From NCBI RefSeq assembly GCF_003336665.1, contig NZ_QPIJ01000001.1:281922-345921 (forward strand): 64,000 nt of DNA. Reading direction: 5' to 3'. Within the stretch, counting starts at the first letter, position 1, and each line of letters starts with the position of its first letter. This DNA comes from Vreelandella rituensis (GTDB lineage: Bacteria > Pseudomonadota > Gammaproteobacteria > Pseudomonadales > Halomonadaceae). Below, piece by piece: positions 25,024-33,987 of this stretch. The notes below the pieces were generated by a model that did not search any database, was not told the origin of the DNA, and was given only the letters and a program-made list of their open reading frames with translations. Made by a program: the position numbers and the translations under genes.

Positions 25024-26952
25024 CTATGTCAGCACTGATCCGAGTTCGACGCGCCCCTCATGGAGCAGCGTCATCACCGAATCGAGAAGGGTCAGGGAGC
25101 GGTGTCGGGCGACCTCGGCGTGTTTTGCCTGGCGCTGAACCACCATATCCATCGTGTCGTCACGTGCCTGGCGGGTCATGGGCAATGACTCGCAGATGGG
25201 CAGCTGGCCGTTGTAGCCGTTGCGGCACTCGTTGCAGCCGTCCTTGTTGGCACGCACCACGGTTTCCGGCAGCGTGGCCTTTTCCCCCATGCGCGCCAGG
25301 TAGCTGTCAAACAGCCATTGTTCTTCTTCGGTTGATGGGGTGCGCTCAGAGCAGTGAGGGCAGACGGTCTTGATCAGGCGCTGCGAGATCACCAGGCTTA
25401 CCGCCTCGATCAACTGAAAGGCTTTGGTTTCGGGCACCAGGCGCCCGAGCAGATCAATGCCGGACACGGTGTCGTTGGCGTGCAGCGTCGAGACCACCAC
25501 GTGCCCGGAGGACGCCGAGTCGACGCAGATTTCGGCGGTTTCCATGTCGCGGATCTCGCCTACCCAGATCATGTCCGGATCATGTCTTTTAAATGCGCGC
25601 AGCATCTGCTCGAGTCGCCCGGCCTGCCCTTCCTTGGCAGAAGGCTCGAACTGAATCACGCCGGCGATGTGGCGCTCGATGGGATCTTCGAGCGACAGGC
25701 GTTTGCGCTTTTCGCCGAAAATATTGACGTGTTCGTTGATGGCGCCAGCAATGGTGGTCGATTTACCCGAGTTGGTCGGCCCCACCACGATGATCAGCCC
25801 GCTGGTCAGGCGCATGGCGAGGCTGAGATCTTTAATCACCTGCTCGGGCAGGCCCAGGGCTTTGACCTCGATGGGCTTGCTGGTCTGGGGCAGCACGCGC
25901 AGGGAGATCGACATGCTGTTGTTGAGATCGCCGCGGTGGTTGGTGGGGATGAACGAGCAGCGCAGAAAGCAGGCCCCAACCGATGAGCGATAGGCGATAC
26001 TGCCGTCTCGAGGCTCGGAGATGCGGGTAGCCTGGGTGGGGTTGGCGCCCGATTGGGTCATCAAAAACCGCTTGATGCTGCTCGCCATCTCCGGTGAGTA
26101 GCTGGAAAGCCCTTCGGGAGTCACCAGATCGCCGTAACGGCGCACGGCCACTTCATAGCCGCCGTTGCGTGCCGGCATCAGCGAAATGTCGTTGATTTCT
26201 TCGGCCAGGCAGTAGTCGAGCAGCCGTGCCAGGTCTTTCTCCACCGGGGAGATGTTGGTGGCGGTCTTGGACACCACCCACTCGTTGGCGTAGCGGCCGA
26301 CGCCGGTGGTGTTTTCGTCGCTGGATTGAAGCTCGCGCAACGCCTTGGCGACCGACAGGGGGTGACTCAGGGCGACATGCAGCTCACCGCCATGCAGGTT
26401 GACGACTTCCTGATAAATCGCGCTATTAAGGACTTCGCCACGGCCCTGAGAGCGGAAACGCGAAAGCTGCGTATAGGTGGCGAACACCAGGGCCAGCGTA
26501 CCTTCCGGCTCGGTCAGCACCAGCAGGGCGTCGTATCGGTCGAGTTCGGCTATGACTTCGGGCGAGATCTTGCTCAACACTTCCATTTCCGCCAAGGGGT
26601 AAAACGGCGCTTCGGTGCAGGCGGCCATGTAGCGGTCGGCATCCAGGGCGGTCTGGGGCTCGACGTTCTGGATGTATTCCAGGGTGCGGGTGTCTTTGGG
26701 TTGATCGCTGAGCAGCTCCGAGAGGCGCTCATCCGTGAAGTGTCCGCGAGATACCAGGAATTCCCCGCTGCGCATGCTGCGGGTGGCAATCACTTCCTCG
26801 GCGGCGGCAATGGCCAGCGGGGTCGCAGTCTTCCAGCCCCACTTGTTGAGTAGTTCTTTAACCTCGCGCGACAGACCGTCGATGGCCCCGGCAGCGACTT
26901 TATCGGTTGCCTGAACGTTTTGAGGAATGATGCGGCTTAACATGCCTGACAT
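25024..26952 (-). CDS. PilQ/PilB/GspE-type pilus assembly ATPase
   Basis: A 642-residue assembly motor. Residues 1-240 form a GspE-like N-terminal region. The ATPase core has Walker A GPTNSGKSTT (391-400), Asp box SLEDPIER (420-427), Walker B MIWVGEIRD (461-469), His box TLHANDT (489-495), and the tetracysteine zinc site C531/C534/C573/C576 that marks extension ATPases. AAGGAG lies 9 bases before the ATG at 26952. The retraction partner is the gene at 19720. In IncI plasmids the equivalent is PilQ. Confidence 0.88.
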   Translation of the reverse strand: MSGMLSRIIPQNVQATDKVAAGAIDGLSREVKELLNKWGWKTATPLAIAAAEEVIATRSMRSGEFLVSRGHFTDERLSELLSDQPKDTRTLEYIQNVEPQTALDADRYMAACTEAPFYPLAEMEVLSKISPEVIAELDRYDALLVLTEPEGTLALVFATYTQLSRFRSQGRGEVLNSAIYQEVVNLHGGELHVALSHPLSVAKALRELQSSDENTTGVGRYANEWVVSKTATNISPVEKDLARLLDYCLAEEINDISLMPARNGGYEVAVRRYGDLVTPEGLSSYSPEMASSIKRFLMTQSGANPTQATRISEPRDGSIAYRSSVGACFLRCSFIPTNHRGDLNNSMSISLRVLPQTSKPIEVKALGLPEQVIKDLSLAMRLTSGLIIVVGPTNSGKSTTIAGAINEHVNIFGEKRKRLSLEDPIERHIAGVIQFEPSAKEGQAGRLEQMLRAFKRHDPDMIWVGEIRDMETAEICVDSASSGHVVVSTLHANDTVSGIDLLGRLVPETKAFQLIEAVSLVISQRLIKTVCPHCSERTPSTEEEQWLFDSYLARMGEKATLPETVVRANKDGCNECRNGYNGQLPICESLPMTRQARDDTMDMVVQRQAKHAEVARHRSLTLLDSVMTLLHEGRVELGSVLT

Positions 26953-26966
26953 GGGCGAATCACTCC

Positions 26967-27824
26967 TTAGAAGTACGGCAATCGGTGGGTGATGGCCTTG
27001 CCAAAGGGGCTGCCTTTGGCGCGCAGGGTCAGGACGTGATCGAAGGCGGTGCCGGCGGGTGTGGGGGTAATCTCCCACTCCAGCATTTTTCCCCAGACGC
27101 TCACCACATCAGCGCATTCCACCGGGAGGCTGTCCCACTGCACCACGCTCTCGCAGATGGGATGATCCCCCGCCGCCAGCCCGCCCAGAGACGCAGCGAT
27201 CGAGGTGGAGACCACGCTGTCGCCGGCATCAGGCGTTCCCAGAGGGGTGCCATCGGCGAGCACCAGGGCCGGGAAGCGTCCATGGGCGGCGTGGTAGAGC
27301 GCCAGCCGGTTGGCCAGCACTTGCAGGCGCTGGCGCTGAGCGACGATTTCGTCACCGGCAAACTGGTAAGGCGAGACGCGGCTGAAGGTGTACTTTTCGG
27401 TGGCGAAGATCGGCGGGCACCAGGCGCCGCCGTCAAGCCAGCCCAGGCCGTCGACGTCTTCGCAGGCGCTGAATTCAGGTGCCAGAAATTCCTCGATGGG
27501 CTGCGGCGGCGGCAAGTGAATCAGCATGCCCCGCTCCAGGTTCGGCTTTGTCGCGCTGAAGGCCGCCTTGACGAAATGCACCGAGGGCATCGGATGCTCG
27601 AGCGCAGCCGCCCAGGCCGGCACGCGGCTGGCAAGGGTGGCGGCATCCGGCATTGCCCGGTGGCGTTTCTGATAAATGGACACATCCTCAATGGCGAGTT
27701 CGAGCAGGTTGGTGTGCTGCTCGTAGCGGTACCCATCCTGTTGCTCGCGGTAGTGGTCCACGAGCAATAGGGTGTTCACCGAAATAAACATGCTGAAACC
27801 GACGAGGATCAGTGCAACGAGCAT
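26967..27824 (-). CDS. Membrane-anchored pilus operon protein, possible pilin-like
   Basis: A 285-residue protein starting directly with a hydrophobic helix (residues 1-20) and followed by an extracytoplasmic alpha/beta part with at least four cysteines. A single N-terminal helix with a following charged helix (HYREQQDGYRYEQHTN) resembles a pilin stalk, but no Gly/Phe processing site precedes it, so it is probably not a substrate of the peptidase. GGAG precedes the ATG at 27824. It sits between the major pilin and the assembly ATPase. Not assigned to a family. Confidence 0.65.
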   Translation of the reverse strand: MLVALILVGFSMFISVNTLLLVDHYREQQDGYRYEQHTNLLELAIEDVSIYQKRHRAMPDAATLASRVPAWAAALEHPMPSVHFVKAAFSATKPNLERGMLIHLPPPQPIEEFLAPEFSACEDVDGLGWLDGGAWCPPIFATEKYTFSRVSPYQFAGDEIVAQRQRLQVLANRLALYHAAHGRFPALVLADGTPLGTPDAGDSVVSTSIAASLGGLAAGDHPICESVVQWDSLPVECADVVSVWGKMLEWEITPTPAGTAFDHVLTLRAKGSPFGKAITHRLPYF

Positions 27825-27841
27825 ATCGGTCTCCTGTGTGT

Positions 27842-27863
27842 CCGCCGCCCCGAAGGGCGGCGG
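27842..27863 (-). other. Hairpin after the major prepilin gene
   Basis: Minus strand CCGCCGCCC-TTCG-GGGCGGCGG, a 9-bp GC stem with a stable UUCG loop and no T-run, between the pilin stop and the next start. Its position suits stabilisation of pilin mRNA or partial attenuation. Confidence 0.6.
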
Positions 27864-27885
27864 GGGTGCTACTTGAGGGGTTGGC

Positions 27886-28557
27886 TTACAGGCGGAACTT
27901 GGCGGTCCAATCGTCAGCGCCAACGGTTCCGCTCACGATCAACGGGGAGCTTGCGCTGTTGTAGACACCATTAGCGGCATAGCCCAGTACAGTGCCAAGG
28001 TCTTCGTCGGTGTAACGTGCCACCAGGCGGGAGGCGACGGTTTCCGGCAGGTCGGCGAAGGTCACGAACTCAACTTGGCTACCCGCAGCAAGGGGGGCTT
28101 CTGCTCCATCTTCAAACGCCACCGTATAAGCACCAAGCATGTTGGTGCTGTTCAGGCCGCTGTAGTTGGGACGATGGCCGGACGATTCGTAACAGGACGT
28201 GAAATCTGCATGCACGCCGACGCCACGGAAGATCAAGTCTTCGAGCTCACCTGGAGCACCAGCCGCCGACATCTGATTGACAGTGTTGGTCCGCAGGCCA
28301 CAGCTCGCCGCGATCACGCCCACATCACCACGGACGTTGTTCATGATCCGTTCGATCTGGGTGGACTCGGTGCTGTCCTGAGGCGAGGTCATGCTGGGGG
28401 CGATGATCGCGAGAATCGCGCCGATCACGCCGATGACGATGATCAGCTCGATCAGGGTGAAGCCCTGCTGCTTACGGGCCTTGCGTGCCTTGTGCAGATC
28501 ACGCTTTGCACGCTTGGAGAGCAGTGCCGGGGTTTGGAACATGGATTTCAGTTTCAT
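27886..28557 (-). CDS. pilS: Type IVb prepilin, probable major pilin
   Basis: A 223-residue prepilin with a long basic leader of 32 residues, typical of type IVb pilins, ending KQQG. It is cleaved before F33 (FTLIELIIVIGVIGAILAII), with Glu5 of the mature chain at residue 37. The mature domain has cysteines near residues 85 and 122 that could form the usual C-terminal loop. GTT or AGG-type sequence before the ATG is weak but the leader fixes the start. It is followed by a strong non-terminator hairpin. Conjugative plasmids use such pili for mating-pair formation in liquid; that role is inferred. Confidence 0.87.
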   Translation of the reverse strand: MKLKSMFQTPALLSKRAKRDLHKARKARKQQGFTLIELIIVIGVIGAILAIIAPSMTSPQDSTESTQIERIMNNVRGDVGVIAASCGLRTNTVNQMSAAGAPGELEDLIFRGVGVHADFTSCYESSGHRPNYSGLNSTNMLGAYTVAFEDGAEAPLAAGSQVEFVTFADLPETVASRLVARYTDEDLGTVLGYAANGVYNSASSPLIVSGTVGADDWTAKFRL

Positions 28558-28624
28558 GCTGGTTTCCTACCTTCTTTAGGGAAAGCCTGACGGCTCGCTA
28601 CGTTTCGGACCCGAAGGCCCACTC

Positions 28625-29695
28625 TCAAAGGGTGATATGCACCCAGTTACCCGCGTCGTTCACCACATCCTTGCGAAAGCGAATGGCGCCATAAAACGGG
28701 GGCTTGTCTGGGTCCATCGTTACGCCTGGCGGGATGTAGTTGGGGCAAAACTCGATGGACTTGCCCCACGCCGTGCGTCCGTGCTCCTGGTACACCAGCC
28801 CGACGCGGGAAAGCACATCGGGCGATGTTGAGGATGAATCGATGTCAGTCAGCGAAATCCAGTTTTGGTAGCAGCGCGCATTGCCGGCGCCAGCCAGGTT
28901 GGAAACACTGCCGTCATCGGTTGCGCCGGTCAGCTGGCGGTAATCCTGATCACCGTCGCTTGCCGGATAGAAGTTGCTGTATTCGTTGTTCAGCAGCTCG
29001 CGGTCCATGTCGTTGGCACGTTCAGCGGACACGTAATCGCTGAGTGCCTGACGAATGCGTGTCACTCGCTGAGCGGTGGTGCCCAGAAGTGATTCTTGGA
29101 GGACGCGGTTACTGAACTGGTAGGCGGGAATCTCGGTACCCAAGGAGGGGTGAAATTGCGGGTCGCCGTTACTGTCGAGCGTCACCAGAGCGTCCGGCGC
29201 CAGCCCTTTATCCTGAGCATCGGCCAACATCAGCACGGTGGCATGCTGAATGGTCAGGGTGAGCATGGGACCGCCGCTTGCCCCGAACAGGGGTTCGTCG
29301 TCCGTCCGCTCAAACTTGCGGTAGCTGCGCTGGTTCTTGTTGGCGGTACCGTCATGGCGGGCCTTGTGCGGCGAGAGCCCTCGGGCGATATACAGGGCGT
29401 CAAGCACCCCGCCGGTGTCGTGGAGAATGTCGCTACTGTTCGGCACCGGATAGTCGTCGGGGATGTCGTCCGGCAGGCTGCCCACCACCTGCTGGCGAGT
29501 GGCGTACTGGGCCATGCTGCGCCCCACCAGCATGTTCTCGTAGGCATCCTGTTCCTGCTTGGCAATGCGCTGCATGGTGAGCATCCGCCCTGCCGCCGAC
29601 GAAAAGATGGCCAGCACCACGCCGAGCGCGAACATCACGATGAGCAGCTCGATCAAGGTGAAACCGGATTGCCGGCGAAATGGGATGCGCATCAT
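28625..29695 (-). CDS. Large type IV prepilin-like protein
   Basis: A 356-residue protein with a short leader (MMRIPFRRQSG) and a perfect class III processing site before F12 (FTLIELLIVMFALGVVLAIF), Glu5 at residue 16. The large C-terminal part (about 300 residues) is far longer than a major pilin, like PilV-type tip adhesins or minor pilins. AAGGAG precedes the ATG. It lies upstream of the major prepilin gene. No shufflon or inverted-repeat segment is seen near its 3' end, unlike IncI pilV. Confidence 0.8.
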   Translation of the reverse strand: MMRIPFRRQSGFTLIELLIVMFALGVVLAIFSSAAGRMLTMQRIAKQEQDAYENMLVGRSMAQYATRQQVVGSLPDDIPDDYPVPNSSDILHDTGGVLDALYIARGLSPHKARHDGTANKNQRSYRKFERTDDEPLFGASGGPMLTLTIQHATVLMLADAQDKGLAPDALVTLDSNGDPQFHPSLGTEIPAYQFSNRVLQESLLGTTAQRVTRIRQALSDYVSAERANDMDRELLNNEYSNFYPASDGDQDYRQLTGATDDGSVSNLAGAGNARCYQNWISLTDIDSSSTSPDVLSRVGLVYQEHGRTAWGKSIEFCPNYIPPGVTMDPDKPPFYGAIRFRKDVVNDAGNWVHITL

Positions 29696-29704
29696 GCCCT
29701 CTCC

Positions 29705-31510
29705 TTAAAGTCGGCTCGGCAGGTCGTTGGGGGATTCATCGACGCTGACAGAGAGAATGACGTAGTAGGTCACGGCCTGATTCGACGCCGCTGACTGGCC
29801 GAAAATACCGCCCAGCGCTTTCTGTTGGCGCAGCTGCGTCACACCGCTTTCGTCCTGGGAGGCCGTGGTGAATTTCTGGCCGCCGACGATGATCGTCTCG
29901 CCGTCACGCAGCAGCAGTTCGCCGCTGAGCAAGATGTTTTCGATCAGTGGCACCCGCACCGGGATGGCCTGGATATTGGAGCCTGCCGCCAGGTAGGAGG
30001 TATCCTCCTGCCAGCCGGTCAGGTAGCGCTGGGTGATGCCGAGCTGGGTTCTCACCAAGCGACGGTCGATGTCATAGGACGGATTGACGTTGATGATCGA
30101 TCCGATCCGGCGCTCGATTTCCTTGGATTCGATAGAAACGAGCACGGCGCCGCCTTCGGTCGCGGTGGTCTCTTGGCTGTAGCGGAAATAAACCACGGGC
30201 GAGGTGCGCTTGAAGGTGGTCGGCACCCCGGAGACGGTGGTGATGACCGGCTCGTTCTCGATCGACACGCTGCCCTGGGATTCCAGCCAGCCAAGGAACA
30301 GCTGCGCCCCGTCGATGCGACCACCAACGAAGCTGTTGGCGATGGCGCCAGCGGCGGTAATGTCGGTGCGGTTGCGCCCTGCGTCTTCCAGCGTCAGGCC
30401 GCCGAGGACATTGTTCTGTACCGCCAGGCCGGTCTTGGCCAATTCACCTGCGAACAGCGACAGGTCGAGCCCTTCGGTCTTGTCTTCGGTGGAACGGAAT
30501 AGAACGATCTTGGCCTGGAGGGTAATGCGGGTATTGAGCATCTTGTTCAGACGCTCGAAATACTCGCCGAGCTCATCCTGAATCCAGCGAGGTGCCTGGA
30601 CAGTGACAGTGCCTGTGTTGGGATTGACCGTATGTCGGCAGGCACTGGTTTCCTCAAGTGAGCCTTGCACGATGCGGGCAGCATCGTTTTGCAGGGTCTG
30701 TGCCAGCAACTGATCGGGGTCGTTACTGCTGTATCGATTTGCGGCTGACCCAACGGCCTCTCCCTCGCCGGGGGCAAGGATGGTGCAGCGGGCCAGAATT
30801 TCTTCTTCCAGGCTTTCCCAGAAATTATTGGTGGCCTGGATACCCATTTCGTCGGCTTCGGCTTCCTCCCCTGCGGCCGCTTCTTCATCGAGCTTGCCGA
30901 GCTTGCCGGAGTCGTAATTGGAGATGCGGTTGTTCAGGGTCAGGGTGTAAGAGCGACGCGGCAAATGGGTGATCCGCACCATGCGCGAACTGTCATCCAC
31001 CTCATAGTCCACGCCCATGCTGCCCAGGATCATGCGCAGGGCATCCTGAGCGTTGCTGTCATGAATCGACAGGCCGGCGTAGTAGTGGCTATTGAGCGGA
31101 ATGTCGCTGGTGATGTTGAGCCCCTGGCGCGAGAACATCTTCATGATCTGCATGAGGCTAATGGGGCCGTTTTCGGCCTCGCTCACGGTCATCGAAAACG
31201 GGATGCTCTTGAGCCACTGGCCGTTGTCACGCTCACGGGGACGGACATCCACGTAGACATCATGGACACGCTGCACGCTGGACAGGGAGCGATCGGGCGT
31301 CACCTGGCGCTCGAGAAACAAGGCTTCGGCTTCGGAGATCGAACTCTTGGCGCTATCGTGAAACGGCAGCACGATGCGTGGGTCGTCGCCGGAGGTGGCG
31401 CAACCGCTTAGCGCCAGCGCGATTGAAGCCGCTAGCAGTGTTTTGCCGAGATAGGCGCCAGGGCGTTTGGCAAGCACGGCGCGAAAGGCACTGGCGCGAT
31501 CAAACGTCAT
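29705..31510 (-). CDS. pilN: PilN/BfpB-type outer-membrane secretin (lipoprotein)
   Basis: A 601-residue secretin. The lipobox LALSGC gives lipid-modified C37. N-domains include RQGLNITSDIPLNSHYYAGLSIHDSN and a following helix. The secretin domain at about 330-590 contains GSVSIENEPVITTVSGVPTTF and the amphipathic repeats ending LLLRDGETIIVGGQK. It forms the outer-membrane pore for the pilus. The start at 31510 is chosen because TAATG overlaps the stop of the upstream gene and GGGGGAG lies 11 bases upstream; an ATG at 31519 is too close to it. Confidence 0.87.
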   Translation of the reverse strand: MTFDRASAFRAVLAKRPGAYLGKTLLAASIALALSGCATSGDDPRIVLPFHDSAKSSISEAEALFLERQVTPDRSLSSVQRVHDVYVDVRPRERDNGQWLKSIPFSMTVSEAENGPISLMQIMKMFSRQGLNITSDIPLNSHYYAGLSIHDSNAQDALRMILGSMGVDYEVDDSSRMVRITHLPRRSYTLTLNNRISNYDSGKLGKLDEEAAAGEEAEADEMGIQATNNFWESLEEEILARCTILAPGEGEAVGSAANRYSSNDPDQLLAQTLQNDAARIVQGSLEETSACRHTVNPNTGTVTVQAPRWIQDELGEYFERLNKMLNTRITLQAKIVLFRSTEDKTEGLDLSLFAGELAKTGLAVQNNVLGGLTLEDAGRNRTDITAAGAIANSFVGGRIDGAQLFLGWLESQGSVSIENEPVITTVSGVPTTFKRTSPVVYFRYSQETTATEGGAVLVSIESKEIERRIGSIINVNPSYDIDRRLVRTQLGITQRYLTGWQEDTSYLAAGSNIQAIPVRVPLIENILLSGELLLRDGETIIVGGQKFTTASQDESGVTQLRQQKALGGIFGQSAASNQAVTYYVILSVSVDESPNDLPSRL

Positions 31511-31884
31511 TAAAGGCATGGCTCCCCCTGAGGCAGCACCTGGGCCACGCCATTGCCGGTATAAAGGCACAGGCGCACTGGGTAGGGTTCCATCAGTTGG
31601 GTGAGCGCTGAGACCGCGCTGGGGGCTTTTAGCCGGAAACTCTGGGGGATATTGAAATCGAGCTTGCCTTCGGGATCGGGTGTCCAGATGAGGGTGCTGT
31701 AACCGGCTTGGGCGGCCATGGTCTTCACGGACTCGGAGAGCCAGCCCTGGCGCACATCATAGTGGCGCGAGTCCTCGAAGCGGATGGTGTCGACCGCATC
31801 GATTGCGGGCACGGCGGCAGCGTGCGAGGCCGACGTAAACATCAGCGTGATAACGGCTAGTGACGAGCAAACCCGTTTATGCAT
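31510..31884 (-). CDS. TcpQ/PilL-like periplasmic protein
   Basis: A 124-residue protein with a signal peptide (1-24, ending SASHAAA) and one domain of the TcpQ C-terminal type. It begins YDVRQGWLSESVKTMAAQAG and ends with the strand CLYTGNGVAQVL. This domain stabilises the secretin in toxin-coregulated and IncI pili. AAGGGAC lies before the ATG at 31884. It is the first gene of the pilus operon; full-length PilL has an extra N-terminal region that is missing here. Confidence 0.72.
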   Translation of the reverse strand: MHKRVCSSLAVITLMFTSASHAAAVPAIDAVDTIRFEDSRHYDVRQGWLSESVKTMAAQAGYSTLIWTPDPEGKLDFNIPQSFRLKAPSAVSALTQLMEPYPVRLCLYTGNGVAQVLPQGEPCL

Positions 31885-32262
31885 GTCCCTTGGTTCCCTT
31901 GTGGCATTCGTGCCGGATTTGAGCAGCCTGATACTTGAACGTGGCGGCAAGTGCGCCAGCCTAGATCATGCGAATATTCCGGTGATGTGAGTAGTGTACC
32001 ATTTTGGAAAGTTGCTTGGGGAAAGTTGCTTTACGGCCAAAAGCAACGAATTGGGCTAAACGGTGCTTATGGCGGGAATGTAGCGGAGTCGCATGCTGGA
32101 TAAAGCCATACGCTGGGCCGTCTAGGTAAGGGTAAAGGGCGTCAATCTAGGTCTATCTGATGGTTATGTCAGGTTATCGGAAATAGTGAGGTGTTCGACC
32201 AGTAGGCCCGGCAGAAATTTGCTAAAGTGGGTTTGAAGAACCGCTTTCTGAGGATGATGCCC
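31885..32262. promoter_or_regulatory. Divergent promoter region of the pilus operon
   Basis: About 380 bases with no gene. It holds the direct repeat GGAAAGTTGCTT at 32006-32017 and 32020-32031, followed by the reverse AAGCAAC near 32040, a plausible regulator site. No sigma-70 motif could be assigned with confidence. Confidence 0.4.
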
Positions 32263-32889
32263 ATGGGATTTTTCAGCTGGAAAACCGCCGACACACAGGA
32301 AAGTATTCCGGCGTGTAGCCACAACAGGCGAATGGTGTATCTGCTGCAGCCGGGAGGAGAGCCTCCTATCGGTGAGGGTGGCTACCAAGGCAATGGAAGT
32401 TTTGGCGGCGTCGATGCCCATGTCTGGCTGGCGGAGCGCAACCTGGCGGGCCATCCCGGGGTGAACATCGACGCCATGGACGAGGAGCAGAAGCGAGAAA
32501 TGGGTATCGAACTTCTCCTGGGCGGCGTCATGCAAGATCAGGAGACGGGCGACTACTGGCACATCATGTCCGATCTGCGGCCACTGGTGCCGGGTCATTA
32601 TTTCGCAGGGACGTTTGGCCAGACGATTCCTGAGTTGGGGCAGACCCCTGCCGAGCTTGAAGCCTCTGGGCGTTTTTGCGAGATTCCGCTAGGCGAGCTG
32701 ATGGCGATTCCCTTTCCGCTGAAATTCAGCTTTGATCCCGAGGCGCAGTATGAAGCCCTTGAGGGCTCGAAAATCTGTCCGCGCCAAGGTGAGCCGCTGC
32801 CACCTGACGATGAGATCAGCGCCTGGGGCGATGGCTCTGCCCCTAGCTATCCGGTCACTGGGTCGCCTTCCAAGGGGCCGTCGATGTGA
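32263..32889 (+). CDS. Hypothetical plasmid protein (208 aa)
   Basis: A soluble protein that starts MGFFSWKTADTQESIP; this opening is common in a family of plasmid and phage proteins of unknown function. The central part keeps ordinary alpha/beta composition and the C-terminus is Pro/Ser-rich. GAGG lies 9 bases before the ATG at 32263, so the in-frame ATGs just upstream are less likely. It is divergent from the pilus operon and just before the replication origin. Confidence 0.7.
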   Translation: MGFFSWKTADTQESIPACSHNRRMVYLLQPGGEPPIGEGGYQGNGSFGGVDAHVWLAERNLAGHPGVNIDAMDEEQKREMGIELLLGGVMQDQETGDYWHIMSDLRPLVPGHYFAGTFGQTIPELGQTPAELEASGRFCEIPLGELMAIPFPLKFSFDPEAQYEALEGSKICPRQGEPLPPDDEISAWGDGSAPSYPVTGSPSKGPSM

Positions 32890-33026
32890 TCGCTTGTGTG
32901 AGCGCGAAAGAGCATGCGGTTCACCGCTCTGGGTGAGCCGCAACAAGGTCTTTTTACGGAAAGGAATAAAGGAACAAAAGAAGGCGGTCTATTTGTCGCA
33001 ATATTTCAGTGGCTTATACGCTCTGC

Positions 33027-33935
33027 TGTGACAAGGACTGCCTAGTGGCGACGACACGGACTACCGACTCAGCGTGACGCCAGCTACCTAGCCCTTCTCC
33101 CGCCAACGCCAGCTGCGACACGAACTACCGAGTATTTATCGCGCTGTGCGACACGAACTACCTAGTAGCCCCGTTCTGTGCGACACAAACTACCTAGCTT
33201 CCCAGCTGGTGCGACACGAACTACCTAGCTGCTGTGTCTGCCGAGCCTCGTTTTTCGCCGTATTTTGAGGGGTGCGACACGAACTACCTAGTTCGGGTGA
33301 CACAAACTACCTAGCTGCCCTCCTAGTGCTCTCCTTCTGCGCGCCAGCCGCGAGCCAGGTCACTGTGCTAAGCAGTTTTTGTCGCATCGTGACGCCTTGG
33401 GAGAGCGAAATTCACCGGATGGGAGGGGTAACTAGGTAGTCGTTGTCGCAGCTTGGCCCTATTCCACCGGCCCTGCGACGGCAACTACCTAGCCGGGCGC
33501 CAGGTCTTGGCGTTGCGCCCTTCGCTTCCCTGCTAACTTTTCCACCACCCGTTGGCATAAGCCATACGGTAAAACAGCATCTTAGCGACCATTTTTCACC
33601 GGATGCTGACATAAAATGTCCGGGTAAACGTGGCATAAAGTTAAACGTGCGTTCGGACAGGTTGCTGACCAACGTTATTACGAAACATATCACCACGTAA
33701 CTGGCTGATGTATGACCCCTTCCCTATGCGATATGACGTTAAAAAACGGTTATGCCACGCAACGTTGAGAATTATGCCAAGTTTTTTGAAAATTATGCCA
33801 AGTTGATGTGAAAACGCCCCTACTCGGTAGTTCTTGTCGCACCTTCGACGGTATTGGCCTTCAAGCTAGGTAGTTCGTGTCGCAGCAGGCGAGACTGTCC
33901 GTTTATTTTTCATTCGTGCGACGTGAGCTACCTAG
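33027..33935 (+). repeat. oriV: Iteron-type replication origin region
   Basis: About 14 copies of a 19-base iteron, consensus TGCGACACGAACTACCTAG. Good copies start at 33114, 33147, 33179, 33210, 33273, 33296, 33474 and 33917, and in inverse orientation at 33432, 33823 and 33866. Degenerate copies lie near 33027, 33050 and 33073. Between the groups lies an AT-rich segment (33540-33820) with five copies of a second repeat, TTGGCATAA. The Rep-like gene begins 53 bases after the last iteron. There is no gene here. Confidence 0.85.
33540..33820. repeat. AT-rich segment with TTGGCATAA repeats
   Basis: TTGGCATAA-type repeats at 33552, 33631, 33750 (inverse), 33771 (inverse) and 33792 (inverse); the last two are ATTATGCCAAGTT, 21 bases apart. 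Candidate site of strand opening or of a second binding protein at the origin. Confidence 0.6.
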
Positions 33936-33987
33936 TAGATAGCCGCTTGACTCGGTTAGGCTCTGATAGAGCCAAGGGGGGCGTGCG

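Noticed and set aside
26985-27770. 261-codon plus-strand frame
   Set aside because: Antisense to the membrane-anchored pilus gene at 26967-27824; Gly/His/Arg-rich translation typical of a shadow frame.
28625-29695. Shufflon-type pilV with invertible segments
   Set aside because: The long prepilin has no inverted repeats of the 19-base sfx type at its 3' end and no recombinase gene nearby.
31985-32262. A copy of either shared promoter motif at the pilus operon
   Set aside because: I looked for both motifs on both strands and found neither; only the GGAAAGTTGCTT direct repeat is present.
33027-33935. CRISPR array
   Set aside because: The repeats are 19 bases, occur in both orientations, have irregular spacing and lie beside a rep gene, so they are iterons; no cas genes are present.
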